This document shows positions 16,199-23,646 of a stretch of 64,000 nucleotides of DNA, piece by piece (position 1 is the first letter of the stretch; the number at the start of each line of letters is the position of its first letter). Source of the DNA: Thermoanaerobacter sp. A7A. GTDB taxonomy: Bacteria > Bacillota > Thermoanaerobacteria > Thermoanaerobacterales > Thermoanaerobacteraceae. Location of the stretch: assembly GCF_000445185.1 (NCBI RefSeq), contig NZ_AVAF01000122.1, positions 62,001-126,000 of the forward strand, read 5' to 3'. The position numbers were made by a program, and so were the translations under genes. The notes beneath the pieces were generated by a model. That model saw nothing but the letters and a program-made list of their open reading frames with translations, searched no databases and was not told where the DNA came from.

Positions 16199-16474
16199 AT
16201 GAAAAAGAACATTTATCAATTAGCCGCATTTTTACAGGATGAGAACAACACTGGAAGCATATCAGCTGCAGATCTGCAGGAAGACATCGAACTGCTCAAA
16301 GAGGAAATCATATCGTCATTGGCAGACAGAATAGGCAAAGCTGCAGCAGAGGATATGGTAAGTAACCTTACAACTTCTGTGTATGACCAGGGCTATATCG
16401 ATGGAATCAGAGCGGGCGCGCAGCTGATAAGACTAATTACTGGAGACGTCGATACCATCAAAATAACGGCTTAA
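16199..16474 (+). CDS. Hypothetical acidic protein, 91 aa
   Basis: Start behind GAGGAGGAATGAAGG. The protein is acidic and largely helical (LQEDIELLKEEIISSLADRIGKAA), ending in a DQGYIDGIRAGAQLIRLITG segment. No known domain is recognised. It lies 20 bp after the DUF5131 gene and 23 bp before the next gene, so all are probably co-transcribed. No Cys, signal peptide or membrane segment is seen. Confidence 0.6.
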   Translation: MKKNIYQLAAFLQDENNTGSISAADLQEDIELLKEEIISSLADRIGKAAAEDMVSNLTTSVYDQGYIDGIRAGAQLIRLITGDVDTIKITA

Positions 16475-16497
16475 TAATTGAAGAGGAGGCCAACGAG

Positions 16498-16878
16498 ATG
16501 AACAAAGCGTATATATCACAGGTTTTTCAAAGGCAGATGGAGCAAATGTGCAATATAAAGAACCTCATTTTTGACAATGATGCCATGGGAGAGCTCCCGC
16601 CATTAACCAGGTTATTATTTGCAGGCCTCTGGACCATGGTCGATGATAAGGGACGCATGGAGGACAATCCCAGGAAGATTAAGAAGGTTATAATGGGATA
16701 TGACGACGTGAGCGCCGGCCAGGTTGATGAAATGCTGCAGAGCCTGCACGATAGATGCTTTATCATGCGATACAGCGTAAACGGCAGCAATTACATTCAG
16801 GTAAATAACTTTAATAAATACAGGAACCCGCAGCTTTATAGAAGTTGCAGCCAAATACCAGCGCCAGAGCTTCAATAG
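16498..16878 (+). CDS. Phage replisome-organiser-like N-terminal domain protein
   Basis: 126 aa behind GAGGAGG. The pattern LPPLTRLLFAGLWTMVDDKGRMEDNPRKIKKVIM, a short winged-helix region, and YIQVNNFNKYRNPQ resemble the N-terminal domain of phage replisome-organiser proteins. The usual C-terminal DnaD-like part is absent: the protein ends soon after the domain. It may be a stand-alone DNA-binding version or a truncated relic. The element already has a DUF4373 replication protein, so this could be a second, modified initiator or a regulator. Confidence 0.6.
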   Translation: MNKAYISQVFQRQMEQMCNIKNLIFDNDAMGELPPLTRLLFAGLWTMVDDKGRMEDNPRKIKKVIMGYDDVSAGQVDEMLQSLHDRCFIMRYSVNGSNYIQVNNFNKYRNPQLYRSCSQIPAPELQ

Positions 16879-16904
16879 GTATTTTAATCAGGTTTATGAT
16901 GTAG

Positions 16905-16994
16905 TATAATAGCAAAATACAGGGCACTTAATGAGCACCGGAAAGGCACAATAAAAGCACAGTAATAGCACAGTGCCAATACGGTGCAAAGTGC
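16905..16994. promoter_or_regulatory. Helically phased GCAC/GTGC array behind a -10 element
   Basis: TATAAT lies at 16905-16910. GCAC then occurs at 16924, 16935, 16946, 16957 and 16968, exactly 11 bp apart, followed by the inverted GTGC at 16973, 16984 (again 11 bp) and 16991. Such phasing puts all copies on one face of DNA, as in iterons or cooperative operator arrays. It precedes the 110-residue gene. Confidence 0.65.
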
Positions 16995-17025
16995 TTATTT
17001 TCAGGAAAAGGAGGTAACAAAGATC

Positions 17026-17358
17026 ATGGATAGACAAGCCGTTTATATATACAAGCTTCCGGATGAGGAAAGCTTCACCGGCATAGCTCTTGATGTACAC
17101 ATGCACAAAGGGAACCTCCGCTATTTTGATACCAATAGAGGCCATGAGATCCCGGGAAAGATTATAGAGGAGACCGAGAAGGGATTTGCCTTCATATCTG
17201 AAGGATACATGCCGGGAGAATGGCAGTTCAAGGTATTAACTATTGAAGAGTTCAAGCGCAAATATTACAAGCTGGTCGAAGGAGGGCAGACGCTGGCGGC
17301 CAAGATAAATACCACAGAGGATCTTCACCAATGGTACCGGAGGGAGTTCATAATTTAA
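17026..17358 (+). CDS. Hypothetical protein, 110 aa, last gene of the element
   Basis: The ATG start lies behind AAAGGAGG; the longer frame begins inside the GCAC array and has no ribosome site. The protein is mixed alpha/beta (QAVYIYKLPDEESFTGIALDV; YMPGEWQFKVLTIEEFKRKYYKLV, in parts) with no motif I recognise. It lies just inside the right attachment site, a position where elements often carry accessory or excision-control genes. It lacks the small basic winged-helix look of an excisionase. Confidence 0.6.
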   Translation: MDRQAVYIYKLPDEESFTGIALDVHMHKGNLRYFDTNRGHEIPGKIIEETEKGFAFISEGYMPGEWQFKVLTIEEFKRKYYKLVEGGQTLAAKINTTEDLHQWYRREFII

Positions 17359-17378
17359 ACTGTATTTAAGCATAAACC

Positions 17379-17398
17379 GTGGTAGCAAAATGGCAGCA
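17379..17398. other. Possible integrase arm-type site (right)
   Basis: Second copy of GTGGTAGCANNNTGGNAGCA, same orientation as 1129-1148 and 105 bp inside the right attachment core. Shared only by the two ends of the element as far as I can see. Confidence 0.4.
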
Positions 17399-17493
17399 AA
17401 AAATTTTTTAAACTATAAAAATGGCAATAATTTTGATAATATGAATAATAGAAATAGCAGAAAACAATAGGAATAACGACGAATAAAACTTTA

Positions 17494-17511
17494 ACAATTG
17501 AATGGGAATAA
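17494..17511. other. attR: second copy of the guaA C-terminal codons
   Basis: ACA ATT GAA TGG GAA TAA reads T-I-E-W-E-stop, the same as the guaA end at 1052-1069, but with different third bases (ATA GAG TGG GAA TAG there). The shared octamer TGGGAATA is at 17503-17510. Codon-level similarity with synonymous differences fits a guaA-derived attachment site that came from another host. Confidence 0.7.
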
Positions 17512-17559
17512 AAATCCGAACATTAATTTAGTTTTTTATAAAAAAATTCGCAAATAAGG

Positions 17560-17588
17560 TTGACTAATATTAAAAAAGTTGATAAGAT
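17560..17588 (+). promoter_or_regulatory. Promoter of the purine operon
   Basis: TTGACT at 17560-17565, 17-bp spacer, TAAGAT at 17583-17588, about 25 bp before the guanine aptamer. It lies 50 bp outside the element, so integration left it intact. Confidence 0.75.
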
Positions 17589-17612
17589 ATAAGTGTGACA
17601 ATTGAATAAAAA

Positions 17613-17684
17613 GCACTCATATAATCTCGAGAATATGGCTCGAGAGTCTCTACCGAACAACCGTAAATTGTTCGACTATGAGTG
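17613..17684 (+). ncRNA. Guanine riboswitch aptamer
   Basis: P1 is CACTCAT/ATGAGTG. The conserved core ATAATCTCGAG...ATGGCTCGAG and the TCTACCG...ACCGTAAAT...CGACTATG elements match the purine riboswitch consensus, including loop-loop segments. The specificity base before GACTATG is C, equivalent to C74 of xpt, so the ligand is guanine or hypoxanthine rather than adenine. It is the first of two stacked aptamers. Confidence 0.95.
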
Positions 17685-17796
17685 AAAGTGTACCTAGGGT
17701 TCCAGCCTATTTATAGGTGTTCGGACCGAGCGGTACAGGTATATTTTTATATACCACACCTTAGGGACAAAAGCCCGGAAGGATAGGTTTCACTCG
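17680..17796 (+). ncRNA. PRPP riboswitch aptamer (ykkC subtype 2), tandem with guanine aptamer
   Basis: The ykkC-class landmarks CTAGGGTTCC, GGTGTTCGGACCGAGCGGTAC, ACACC and GGGACAAAAGCCCGGAAGG are present. Outer stem GAGTGAAA (17680-17687) pairs with TTTCACTC (17788-17795). In front of purine synthesis genes and behind a guanine aptamer this fits the PRPP-binding subtype; guanine-PRPP tandems are established as a two-input gate for pur genes. The ppGpp subtype is the main alternative, but the context argues against it. Confidence 0.9.
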
Positions 17797-17840
17797 TGTT
17801 TAATTTGCGAAATCTATTCTTTGCGGGCTTATTTGTTTTA
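17772..17840 (+). terminator. Riboswitch-controlled terminator of the pur operon
   Basis: AGCCCGGAAGGATAGGTTTC pairs with a right arm at 17807-17829 that ends in GCGGGCT, followed by TATTTGTTTT. The left arm overlaps the conserved AAAAGCCCGG of the PRPP aptamer, so ligand binding and termination exclude each other: PRPP should favour read-through. Confidence 0.85.
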
Positions 17841-17882
17841 AATTGTCGTAGAAGTTGCAAAATAATATAGAACAGGAGGATT

Positions 17883-19268
17883 ATGATGGAAAAGGTGAGT
17901 AAAGTGAGGAACAAAAATTCTTTAGAAAATCTAGCAAATAGGATATGGAGGTTAGAAAACTATAATACCAATGTAAAAACAGAGATATTAGCTGGGATTA
18001 CCACATTTATAACAATGGCTTATATTATGTTTGTGAATCCCATTATACTAAAAGAAGCAGGGATGGACGCAGGAGCGGTATTTGTAGCTACTTGTCTTTC
18101 AGCAGCTATTGGAACTTTCATGATGGCTTTTTATGCTAATTACCCATTTGCACAGGCTCCAGGTATGGGACTTAACGCTTTTTTTACCTATACTGTTGTT
18201 TTGACAATGGGTTATACCTGGCAACAGGCTTTGGCTGCAGTTTTCTTTTCAGGAATTATATTTATTTTGATTACTTTGTTTGGAATACGGGAAATGATTG
18301 TCGATGCTATACCTATGTCTTTAAAATATGCAGTAAGTGGAGGAATAGGTTTATTTATAGCTTTTATTGGACTTAAAAATGCTGGTATAATCGTGGCAAA
18401 TCAAGCAACTTACATTGGATTTGGTGATTTGACTAATCCTGGGACACTTCTTGCCATTGCGGGTCTTTTTATAACAGCCATATTAATGTCGAGAAATATC
18501 AAAGGATCTATACTTCTTGGAATATTAATTACTACAGTATTGGGACTTTTTACTGGAATAGTGAAATTACCTTCTGATTTTAGTGCAATTAAAATGCCAC
18601 CAAGTCTTGCACCAACATTTCTTAAACTTGATATAAAAGGGCTTTTGGGAATTGGTGAGAATATCGGCTTTATTTCTTTAGTTACAAGTGTGCTATATGT
18701 AGTGTTGTCGTTTGCTTTTGTAGATTTATTTGATACCATAGGGACCTTTATAGGAACAGGATCAAAAGCAGGAATGTTAGATGAAAATGGCAAAATGCCT
18801 AATATGAAAAAAGGACTAATGTCGGATGCTATTGCCACCACGATAGGGTCACTTTTAGGAACTTCTACTGTGACTACTTACGTTGAGAGTGCTGCAGGTA
18901 TTGCAGAAGGTGGTAGAACGGGACTTACTGCTTTTGTGACAGGTATTTTGTTCTTGGTAGCATTGTTTTTCTCACCAATAGCTTTACTTGTTCCTACAGA
19001 GGCAACTGCTCCTGCTCTTATTATTGTTGGAGTTTTGATGATGGGTTCTATTAAGAAGATAAATTTTGAAGATTTTACAGAGGCTATGCCAGCTTTTCTT
19101 ACTATAATTGCTATGCCTTTCACTTTTAGCATTGCCAATGGTATTGCTGCAGGTCTTATTGCATATCCTATTGTAAAAATTGCTTCAGGAAAAGCAAAAG
19201 AAATTCATCCAATGGTTTATTTTCTTGCAATTTTATTCATATTGAGATTTATAACTTTATCAGAGTGA
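17883..19268 (+). CDS. pbuG: NCS2-type guanine/hypoxanthine permease
   Basis: 461 aa with about 12-14 hydrophobic segments; start behind AGGAGG. The features GITTFITMAYIMFVNP, AQAPGMGLNAFFTYTVV, DLFDTIGTFIGTG and STVTTYVESAAGIAEGGRTGLTA are diagnostic of the AzgA/PbuG branch of nucleobase:cation symporters. It imports hypoxanthine or guanine and lies first in the operon under the guanine-PRPP riboswitch, which links salvage and synthesis. The assignment as PbuG rather than another AzgA-like purine permease is by family and context. Confidence 0.9.
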   Translation: MMEKVSKVRNKNSLENLANRIWRLENYNTNVKTEILAGITTFITMAYIMFVNPIILKEAGMDAGAVFVATCLSAAIGTFMMAFYANYPFAQAPGMGLNAFFTYTVVLTMGYTWQQALAAVFFSGIIFILITLFGIREMIVDAIPMSLKYAVSGGIGLFIAFIGLKNAGIIVANQATYIGFGDLTNPGTLLAIAGLFITAILMSRNIKGSILLGILITTVLGLFTGIVKLPSDFSAIKMPPSLAPTFLKLDIKGLLGIGENIGFISLVTSVLYVVLSFAFVDLFDTIGTFIGTGSKAGMLDENGKMPNMKKGLMSDAIATTIGSLLGTSTVTTYVESAAGIAEGGRTGLTAFVTGILFLVALFFSPIALLVPTEATAPALIIVGVLMMGSIKKINFEDFTEAMPAFLTIIAMPFTFSIANGIAAGLIAYPIVKIASGKAKEIHPMVYFLAILFILRFITLSE

Positions 19269-19272
19269 AAAT

Positions 19273-19307
19273 AAGACCCCAATTAGTACTTATCTAATTG
19301 GGGTCTT
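19273..19307 (+). terminator. Strong hairpin between permease and purE (partial terminator)
   Basis: AAGACCCCAATTAG pairs perfectly with CTAATTGGGGTCTT over a seven-base loop. There is no T-run beyond CTT on the 3' side, so it may act as an RNA stabiliser or attenuator that lowers pur gene levels relative to the permease rather than as a full terminator. Confidence 0.6.
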
Positions 19308-19328
19308 AAAAGAAAAGGGGGTATAAAA

Positions 19329-19790
19329 ATGCCTAAGGTGGCTATAGTTGTTGGAAGTAAATCTGATTTGCCTGTAGTTGAAAGATGTACAAAAATTCTT
19401 GAAGAACTTGAAATTCCCTATGATGTTAAAGTGCTGTCTGCCCATAGAACTCCCTTTGAGACACAAGAGTTTGCTGTGAATGCAGATAAATATTATGATA
19501 TAATCATTGTAGGTGCAGGAAAGGCTGCTCATCTGCCTGGTGTTATTGCTTCTTATACACTCTTGCCTGTGATTGGCCTTCCTATAAAATCTTCTACTTT
19601 AGATGGACTTGATTCCCTTTTGTCAATAGTCCAAATGCCTAAAGGTATTCCTGTTGCAACAGTGGCTATAGATGGAGCAGAGAATGCGGCCCTTTTAGCA
19701 TGCCATATCCTCTCTTTGAAATATACTTATTTAAAGGAAGCCTTGGCTGACTATAGAGAAAAAATGGCTGAAGAAGTGTTAAATAATTAA
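19329..19790 (+). CDS. purE: Phosphoribosylaminoimidazole carboxylase, PurE
   Basis: 153 aa, behind AAAGGGGG. Motifs [23 protein letters not shown] and [20 protein letters not shown] are those of class I PurE, which isomerises N5-CAIR to CAIR. Class I enzymes need PurK to make N5-CAIR, yet no purK is in this operon, so PurK must be elsewhere or the enzyme uses AIR plus CO2 directly. First synthetic gene of the cluster. Confidence 0.95.
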   Translation: MPKVAIVVGSKSDLPVVERCTKILEELEIPYDVKVLSAHRTPFETQEFAVNADKYYDIIIVGAGKAAHLPGVIASYTLLPVIGLPIKSSTLDGLDSLLSIVQMPKGIPVATVAIDGAENAALLACHILSLKYTYLKEALADYREKMAEEVLNN

Positions 19791-19809
19791 GAGGTTGGAG
19801 GAGATAAAT

Positions 19810-20517
19810 ATGGAAAAAAGAGAATTGCTTTATGAAGGAAAAGCCAAAAAAGTTTATAAGACAGATGAAGAGAATTTTTATATCATCGAATACAAAGATG
19901 ATGCAACTGCTTTTAATGGCTTAAAGAAAGGCACAATTGCCGAAAAAGGTATAGTAAATAACAAAGTTTCTGCAATTTTATTTGCATTATTAGATAAAAA
20001 TAATGTACCCACTCATTATGTGAAAAGACTTAGTGATAGAGAAATGTTGGTTAAAAAAGTTGAGATTTTTCCTTTAGAAGTTATTGTGAGAAATTATGCA
20101 GCAGGAAGCATTTGTAAAAGATTAGGCCTTGAAGAAGGACTAAAGTTTAAAACGCCTGTGTTAGAATTCTCCTATAAAAATGACGAATTGAAAGACCCAA
20201 TGATTAATGAATATCACATACAAGCTCTCGAATTAGCCACCAAAGAAGAGATTGAAATTATGACAGGAATGACGTTTAAAGTCAACGAAATTTTGTCAGA
20301 ATATTTTTTATCTAAAGACATTATTTTGGTAGATTTTAAATTAGAATTTGGGAAAAGTAGTGAAGGAATATTATTAGCTGATGAAATTTCTCCTGATACT
20401 TGCAGATTTTGGGACAAAAACACTATGGAAAAACTTGATAAAGATAGATTTAGAAAAGATTTGGGCAAAGTAGAAGAAGCATATTTAGAAATTTTAAAAA
20501 GACTTGGAGGTATGTAA
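19810..20517 (+). CDS. purC: SAICAR synthase
   Basis: 235 aa. Joins CAIR with aspartate using ATP. The ATG at 19810 has TTGGAGGAG upstream; a TTG fifteen bases earlier is in frame but inferior. Family motifs include [53 protein letters not shown] and [12 protein letters not shown]. The length is usual for the bacterial enzyme. It follows purE by 19 bp and is followed directly by purS. Confidence 0.96.
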   Translation: MEKRELLYEGKAKKVYKTDEENFYIIEYKDDATAFNGLKKGTIAEKGIVNNKVSAILFALLDKNNVPTHYVKRLSDREMLVKKVEIFPLEVIVRNYAAGSICKRLGLEEGLKFKTPVLEFSYKNDELKDPMINEYHIQALELATKEEIEIMTGMTFKVNEILSEYFLSKDIILVDFKLEFGKSSEGILLADEISPDTCRFWDKNTMEKLDKDRFRKDLGKVEEAYLEILKRLGGM

Positions 20518-20518
20518 A

Positions 20519-20767
20519 GTGCTAATTGCAAAAGTCTATATAACTTTAAAAAAAGGAATACTTGACCCACAAGGAAAAGCAGTAAAGGGAGCTTTGTACT
20601 CATTAGGATACGAAGAAGTAAAAGAGGTACGGGTTGGGAAATATATAGAATTAACTTTTGAGGATGGCGATTTATCCCTCCTAAAGGACAAAGTAGATGA
20701 GATGTGTAAAAAGATACTGACAAATCCGATTATTGAAGATTACACCTTTGAGATTGTGGAGGGATAA
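20519..20767 (+). CDS. purS: FGAM synthase subunit PurS
   Basis: 82 aa. PurS bridges PurL and PurQ in the three-part FGAM synthase of Gram-positives. The GTG at 20519 is chosen because GGAGGT lies eight bases upstream, overlapping the purC end; the longer TTG frame would begin inside purC. Sequence features [23 protein letters not shown] and VRVGKYIEL are characteristic. It is two bases from purQ. Confidence 0.95.
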   Translation: MLIAKVYITLKKGILDPQGKAVKGALYSLGYEEVKEVRVGKYIELTFEDGDLSLLKDKVDEMCKKILTNPIIEDYTFEIVEG

Positions 20768-20769
20768 AG

Positions 20770-21444
20770 ATGAAATTTGCTGTTATAGTTTTTCCAGGGT
20801 CCAATTGCGATGTGGACTGCTATTATGCTGTTAAAGATGGGCTTGGTGAAGAAGTAGAATATGTGTGGCATCAAGAAAAAAATTTGAGTAAGTACGATGT
20901 TATAATGTTACCAGGAGGATTTTCTTATGGTGATTATTTGAGGGCAGGAGCTATTGCTAGGTTTTCGCCTGTCATGGAGGCTGTCAGGGAAGAAGCAGAA
21001 AAAGGAAAATTTATTATAGGCATATGCAACGGATTTCAGATACTTACAGAAGCAGGGCTTTTGCCGGGAGCTTTGAGAAAAAATGAAGGTCTGAAATTTA
21101 TTTGCAATACTGTCAGCATAATAGTTGAAAATGACAAAACTCCTTTTACTACAAGGCTTAAAAAAGGGCAGGAGATTTTACTTCCAATTGCTCATGGAGA
21201 AGGCAATTATTATGTAGATGACAAAACTTTAAAAGAACTAAAAGAAAACAATCAAATTGTTTTTAGGTACAAAGAAAATATCAACGGCTCTGTTGAGAGA
21301 ATAGCCGGAGTTATAAATAAAAAAGGAAATGTTTTAGGAATGATGCCTCATCCAGAGAGAGCTTATGCCCCCTTGCTGGGTAATACTGACGGGCTTTATA
21401 TCTTAGGGTCAATAGTGGATAATTTTGTAAAAGGCGGGGTTTAA
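20770..21444 (+). CDS. purQ: FGAM synthase glutaminase subunit PurQ
   Basis: 224 aa. Class I glutamine amidotransferase that supplies ammonia to PurL. Motifs: PGSNCDVDC at the start, [16 protein letters not shown], nucleophile Cys in GICNGFQIL, and the His-Glu pair in MMPHPERA. The length is that of the short PurQ that works with PurS and a small PurL, consistent with its neighbours. Confidence 0.97.
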   Translation: MKFAVIVFPGSNCDVDCYYAVKDGLGEEVEYVWHQEKNLSKYDVIMLPGGFSYGDYLRAGAIARFSPVMEAVREEAEKGKFIIGICNGFQILTEAGLLPGALRKNEGLKFICNTVSIIVENDKTPFTTRLKKGQEILLPIAHGEGNYYVDDKTLKELKENNQIVFRYKENINGSVERIAGVINKKGNVLGMMPHPERAYAPLLGNTDGLYILGSIVDNFVKGGV

Positions 21445-21446
21445 GG

Positions 21447-22676
21447 ATGGATAAAATATGGAGAGAATTAGGACTTACTGATGAGGAGTATGAGAAGATT
21501 ATTTCGATATTAGGAAGAGAGCCTAATATAACTGAATTAGGTATGTATAGTGTTATGTGGTCTGAACATTGTGCCTATAAAAATTCTAAACCTCTTTTAA
21601 AATATTTACCTACAAAAGGCGAAAGAGTAATACAAGGACCGGGAGAAAATGCAGGAGTATTGGATATTGGAGATAATTTGGCAGTTGTGATGAAGATAGA
21701 AAGCCATAACCACCCTTCTGCAATTGAACCCTATCAAGGAGCAGCTACAGGTGTTGGGGGAATAATAAGAGATATATTCACAATGGGGGCAAGGCCAATT
21801 GCTCTTTTAGATTCTTTGAGATTTGGAATTCCTGATGATAAAAGGACTAAATATCTCATCGAAAACGTGGTAGCCGGTATAGCGGATTATGGAAATTGCA
21901 TAGGAATTCCTACAGTAGGTGGGGATACCTATTTTGAAGAAAGTTACAAAGGAAATCCTTTAGTAAATGCGATGTGTGTAGGAATAGTAGAAAAAGACAA
22001 GATAAAAAAAGGGATAGCAAAAGGTATAGGTAACCCTGTTATGATAGTAGGTGCTACTACGGGGAGAGACGGTATTGGAGGTGCAAGTTTTGCTTCTCAG
22101 GAATTAAGCGAGGAATCAGAAGAAAAAAGACCTTCTGTTCAAGTTGGCGACCCCTTTATGGAAAAACTGCTTTTGGAGGCTTGTTTAGAACTTTTTGAAA
22201 CAGATGCCGTAGTTGCTATACAAGATATGGGTGCGGCAGGTCTTACCTCTTCTTCTTGCGAGATGGCTTCCCGCGGTGGAGTTGGAATGGAGCTTGACCT
22301 TGATAAAGTGCCTTTGAGAGAAGAGGGAATGACACCTTATGAAATAATGCTTTCTGAATCTCAAGAGAGGATGTTGGTTGTAGTAGAGAAGGGCAAGGAA
22401 GAAGATGTACAAAAGGTGTTTAAAAAATGGGGACTGAATGCCGCCACAATAGGGAAAATCACTGATGATGGAATGATAAGAGTGATTAAAGATGGAAAAG
22501 TAGTTGCGGAAGTTCCAGCCAAGTCTTTAACAGAAGATGCTCCTCAATATATTAGAGAAGAAAAAGTGCCTAAATGGCAAAAAGAGGTCAATAAGTTGGA
22601 TATAAATGAAATAAAACCTCCAGAGGATATGAATAAAGCTCTAAAAGATGTAATTTCTTCTTTAAACGTTGCGTAA
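21447..22676 (+). CDS. purL: FGAM synthase PurL, N-terminal fragment
   Basis: 409 aa of the roughly 730-residue small-type PurL, containing [46 protein letters not shown] and [13 protein letters not shown], the ATP-binding and FGAR-binding motifs. The frame stops at TAA (22674-22676) while homology continues at once in the +1 frame from 22669. Either a real frameshift, a sequencing error, or a split two-chain enzyme. It follows purQ directly. Confidence 0.85.
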   Translation: MDKIWRELGLTDEEYEKIISILGREPNITELGMYSVMWSEHCAYKNSKPLLKYLPTKGERVIQGPGENAGVLDIGDNLAVVMKIESHNHPSAIEPYQGAATGVGGIIRDIFTMGARPIALLDSLRFGIPDDKRTKYLIENVVAGIADYGNCIGIPTVGGDTYFEESYKGNPLVNAMCVGIVEKDKIKKGIAKGIGNPVMIVGATTGRDGIGGASFASQELSEESEEKRPSVQVGDPFMEKLLLEACLELFETDAVVAIQDMGAAGLTSSSCEMASRGGVGMELDLDKVPLREEGMTPYEIMLSESQERMLVVVEKGKEEDVQKVFKKWGLNAATIGKITDDGMIRVIKDGKVVAEVPAKSLTEDAPQYIREEKVPKWQKEVNKLDINEIKPPEDMNKALKDVISSLNVA

Positions 22677-23646
22677 AGAATGGATATACAGTCAATATGA
22701 TTATATGGTGAGGACAGACACAGTAATAACTCCAGGAATGGATGCAGCTGTTGTGAGGATAAAAGGTACAAAAAAAGCTGTTGCATTGACAACTGATTGT
22801 AATGGTAGATATTGTTATTTAGATCCCTATATAGGTTCTCAAATTGCTGTAGCGGAGGCAGCTCGAAATCTTTGTATGGTTGGCGCTAAACCTATAGGGG
22901 TTACAGATTGTTTAAATTTTGGCAATCCGGAAAAGAAAGAAATATATTGGCAATTAAAAAATTCTATATTTGGAATAGCTAAAACCTGTGAAACTCTTCA
23001 AATCCCTGTGGTAAGCGGAAATGTCAGTCTTTACAATGAAAATGAAGAGGGAGCTATTTATCCTACTCCTGTAATAGGAATGGCAGGCCTTATAGAGGAT
23101 GTATCAAAAATTTGTACAATGGACTTTAAAAAAGAAAGAGATGTAATTATAATTTTAGGTGAGAATAAAGGAGAGATTGGGGGAAGTGAGTATCTTAAAG
23201 TTTGTTTTGGAATGGTAAAAGGGCAACCACCTCAAATAGACTTGGAAGAGGAAAAAAGATTGCAAGAATTAGTGTTAAAACTTATAGAGGAAGGTTTAAT
23301 TAATTCTTCTCATGACATATCAGAGGGCGGTTTTGTGGTTGCTTTGGTTGAAAGTGCAATTTCAGGCAAAAAAGGTGCAAAAATTTCGCTACAAACTTCT
23401 CTTAGAGAGGATGTAGAGTTGTTCTCTGAATCTCAATCAAGAGCATTAATTACTGTAAGTCCTGAAAAAGTAGAGGAAGTATTAAAAATAGCTTATGAAT
23501 ACCAAGTTCCGGCTCAAAAAGTAGGAGTTGTAGAAGGTAAAGATATTGCAATTGAGGTAAATGGTAAAAGAATAATAGACCTTCCTTTAGAAGTCTTAGA
23601 GGAAAGCTGGAGAGGGAGAATAAAATGGGAAATGGAGAGAAATTAA
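22669..23646 (+). CDS. purL: FGAM synthase PurL, C-terminal fragment
   Basis: 325 aa beginning with [22 protein letters not shown], which is internal in intact PurL, and including [32 protein letters not shown]-like [10 protein letters not shown] and SHDISEGG. The only start is TTG overlapping the upstream stop by eight bases, with no Shine-Dalgarno. Removing one base around GTTGCG would join both frames into one 730-residue protein. The 3' end overlaps purF by 22 bp. Confidence 0.85.
   Translation: MRKEWIYSQYDYMVRTDTVITPGMDAAVVRIKGTKKAVALTTDCNGRYCYLDPYIGSQIAVAEAARNLCMVGAKPIGVTDCLNFGNPEKKEIYWQLKNSIFGIAKTCETLQIPVVSGNVSLYNENEEGAIYPTPVIGMAGLIEDVSKICTMDFKKERDVIIILGENKGEIGGSEYLKVCFGMVKGQPPQIDLEEEKRLQELVLKLIEEGLINSSHDISEGGFVVALVESAISGKKGAKISLQTSLREDVELFSESQSRALITVSPEKVEEVLKIAYEYQVPAQKVGVVEGKDIAIEVNGKRIIDLPLEVLEESWRGRIKWEMERN

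Larger units (their letters stand above)
1061..17510. mobile_element. Integrated element at guaA 3' end, about 16.4 kb (prophage remnant or satellite)
   Basis: The left boundary is the guaA stop region and the right boundary is a second copy of the guaA C-terminal codons at 17494-17511. Both ends share the exact octamer TGGGAATA. The element encodes an integrase at its left edge, divergent regulators, a replication protein, a sigma-like factor, a tape measure, a gp10-like protein and accessory genes. By eye its coding sequence is richer in GC and in CGG/GCC codons than the flanking guaA and pur genes, which suggests transfer. Terminase, portal, capsid, tail tube, relaxase and T4SS genes are not visible, so it is a decayed prophage, a satellite, or a dependent integrative element. 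Confidence 0.85.
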
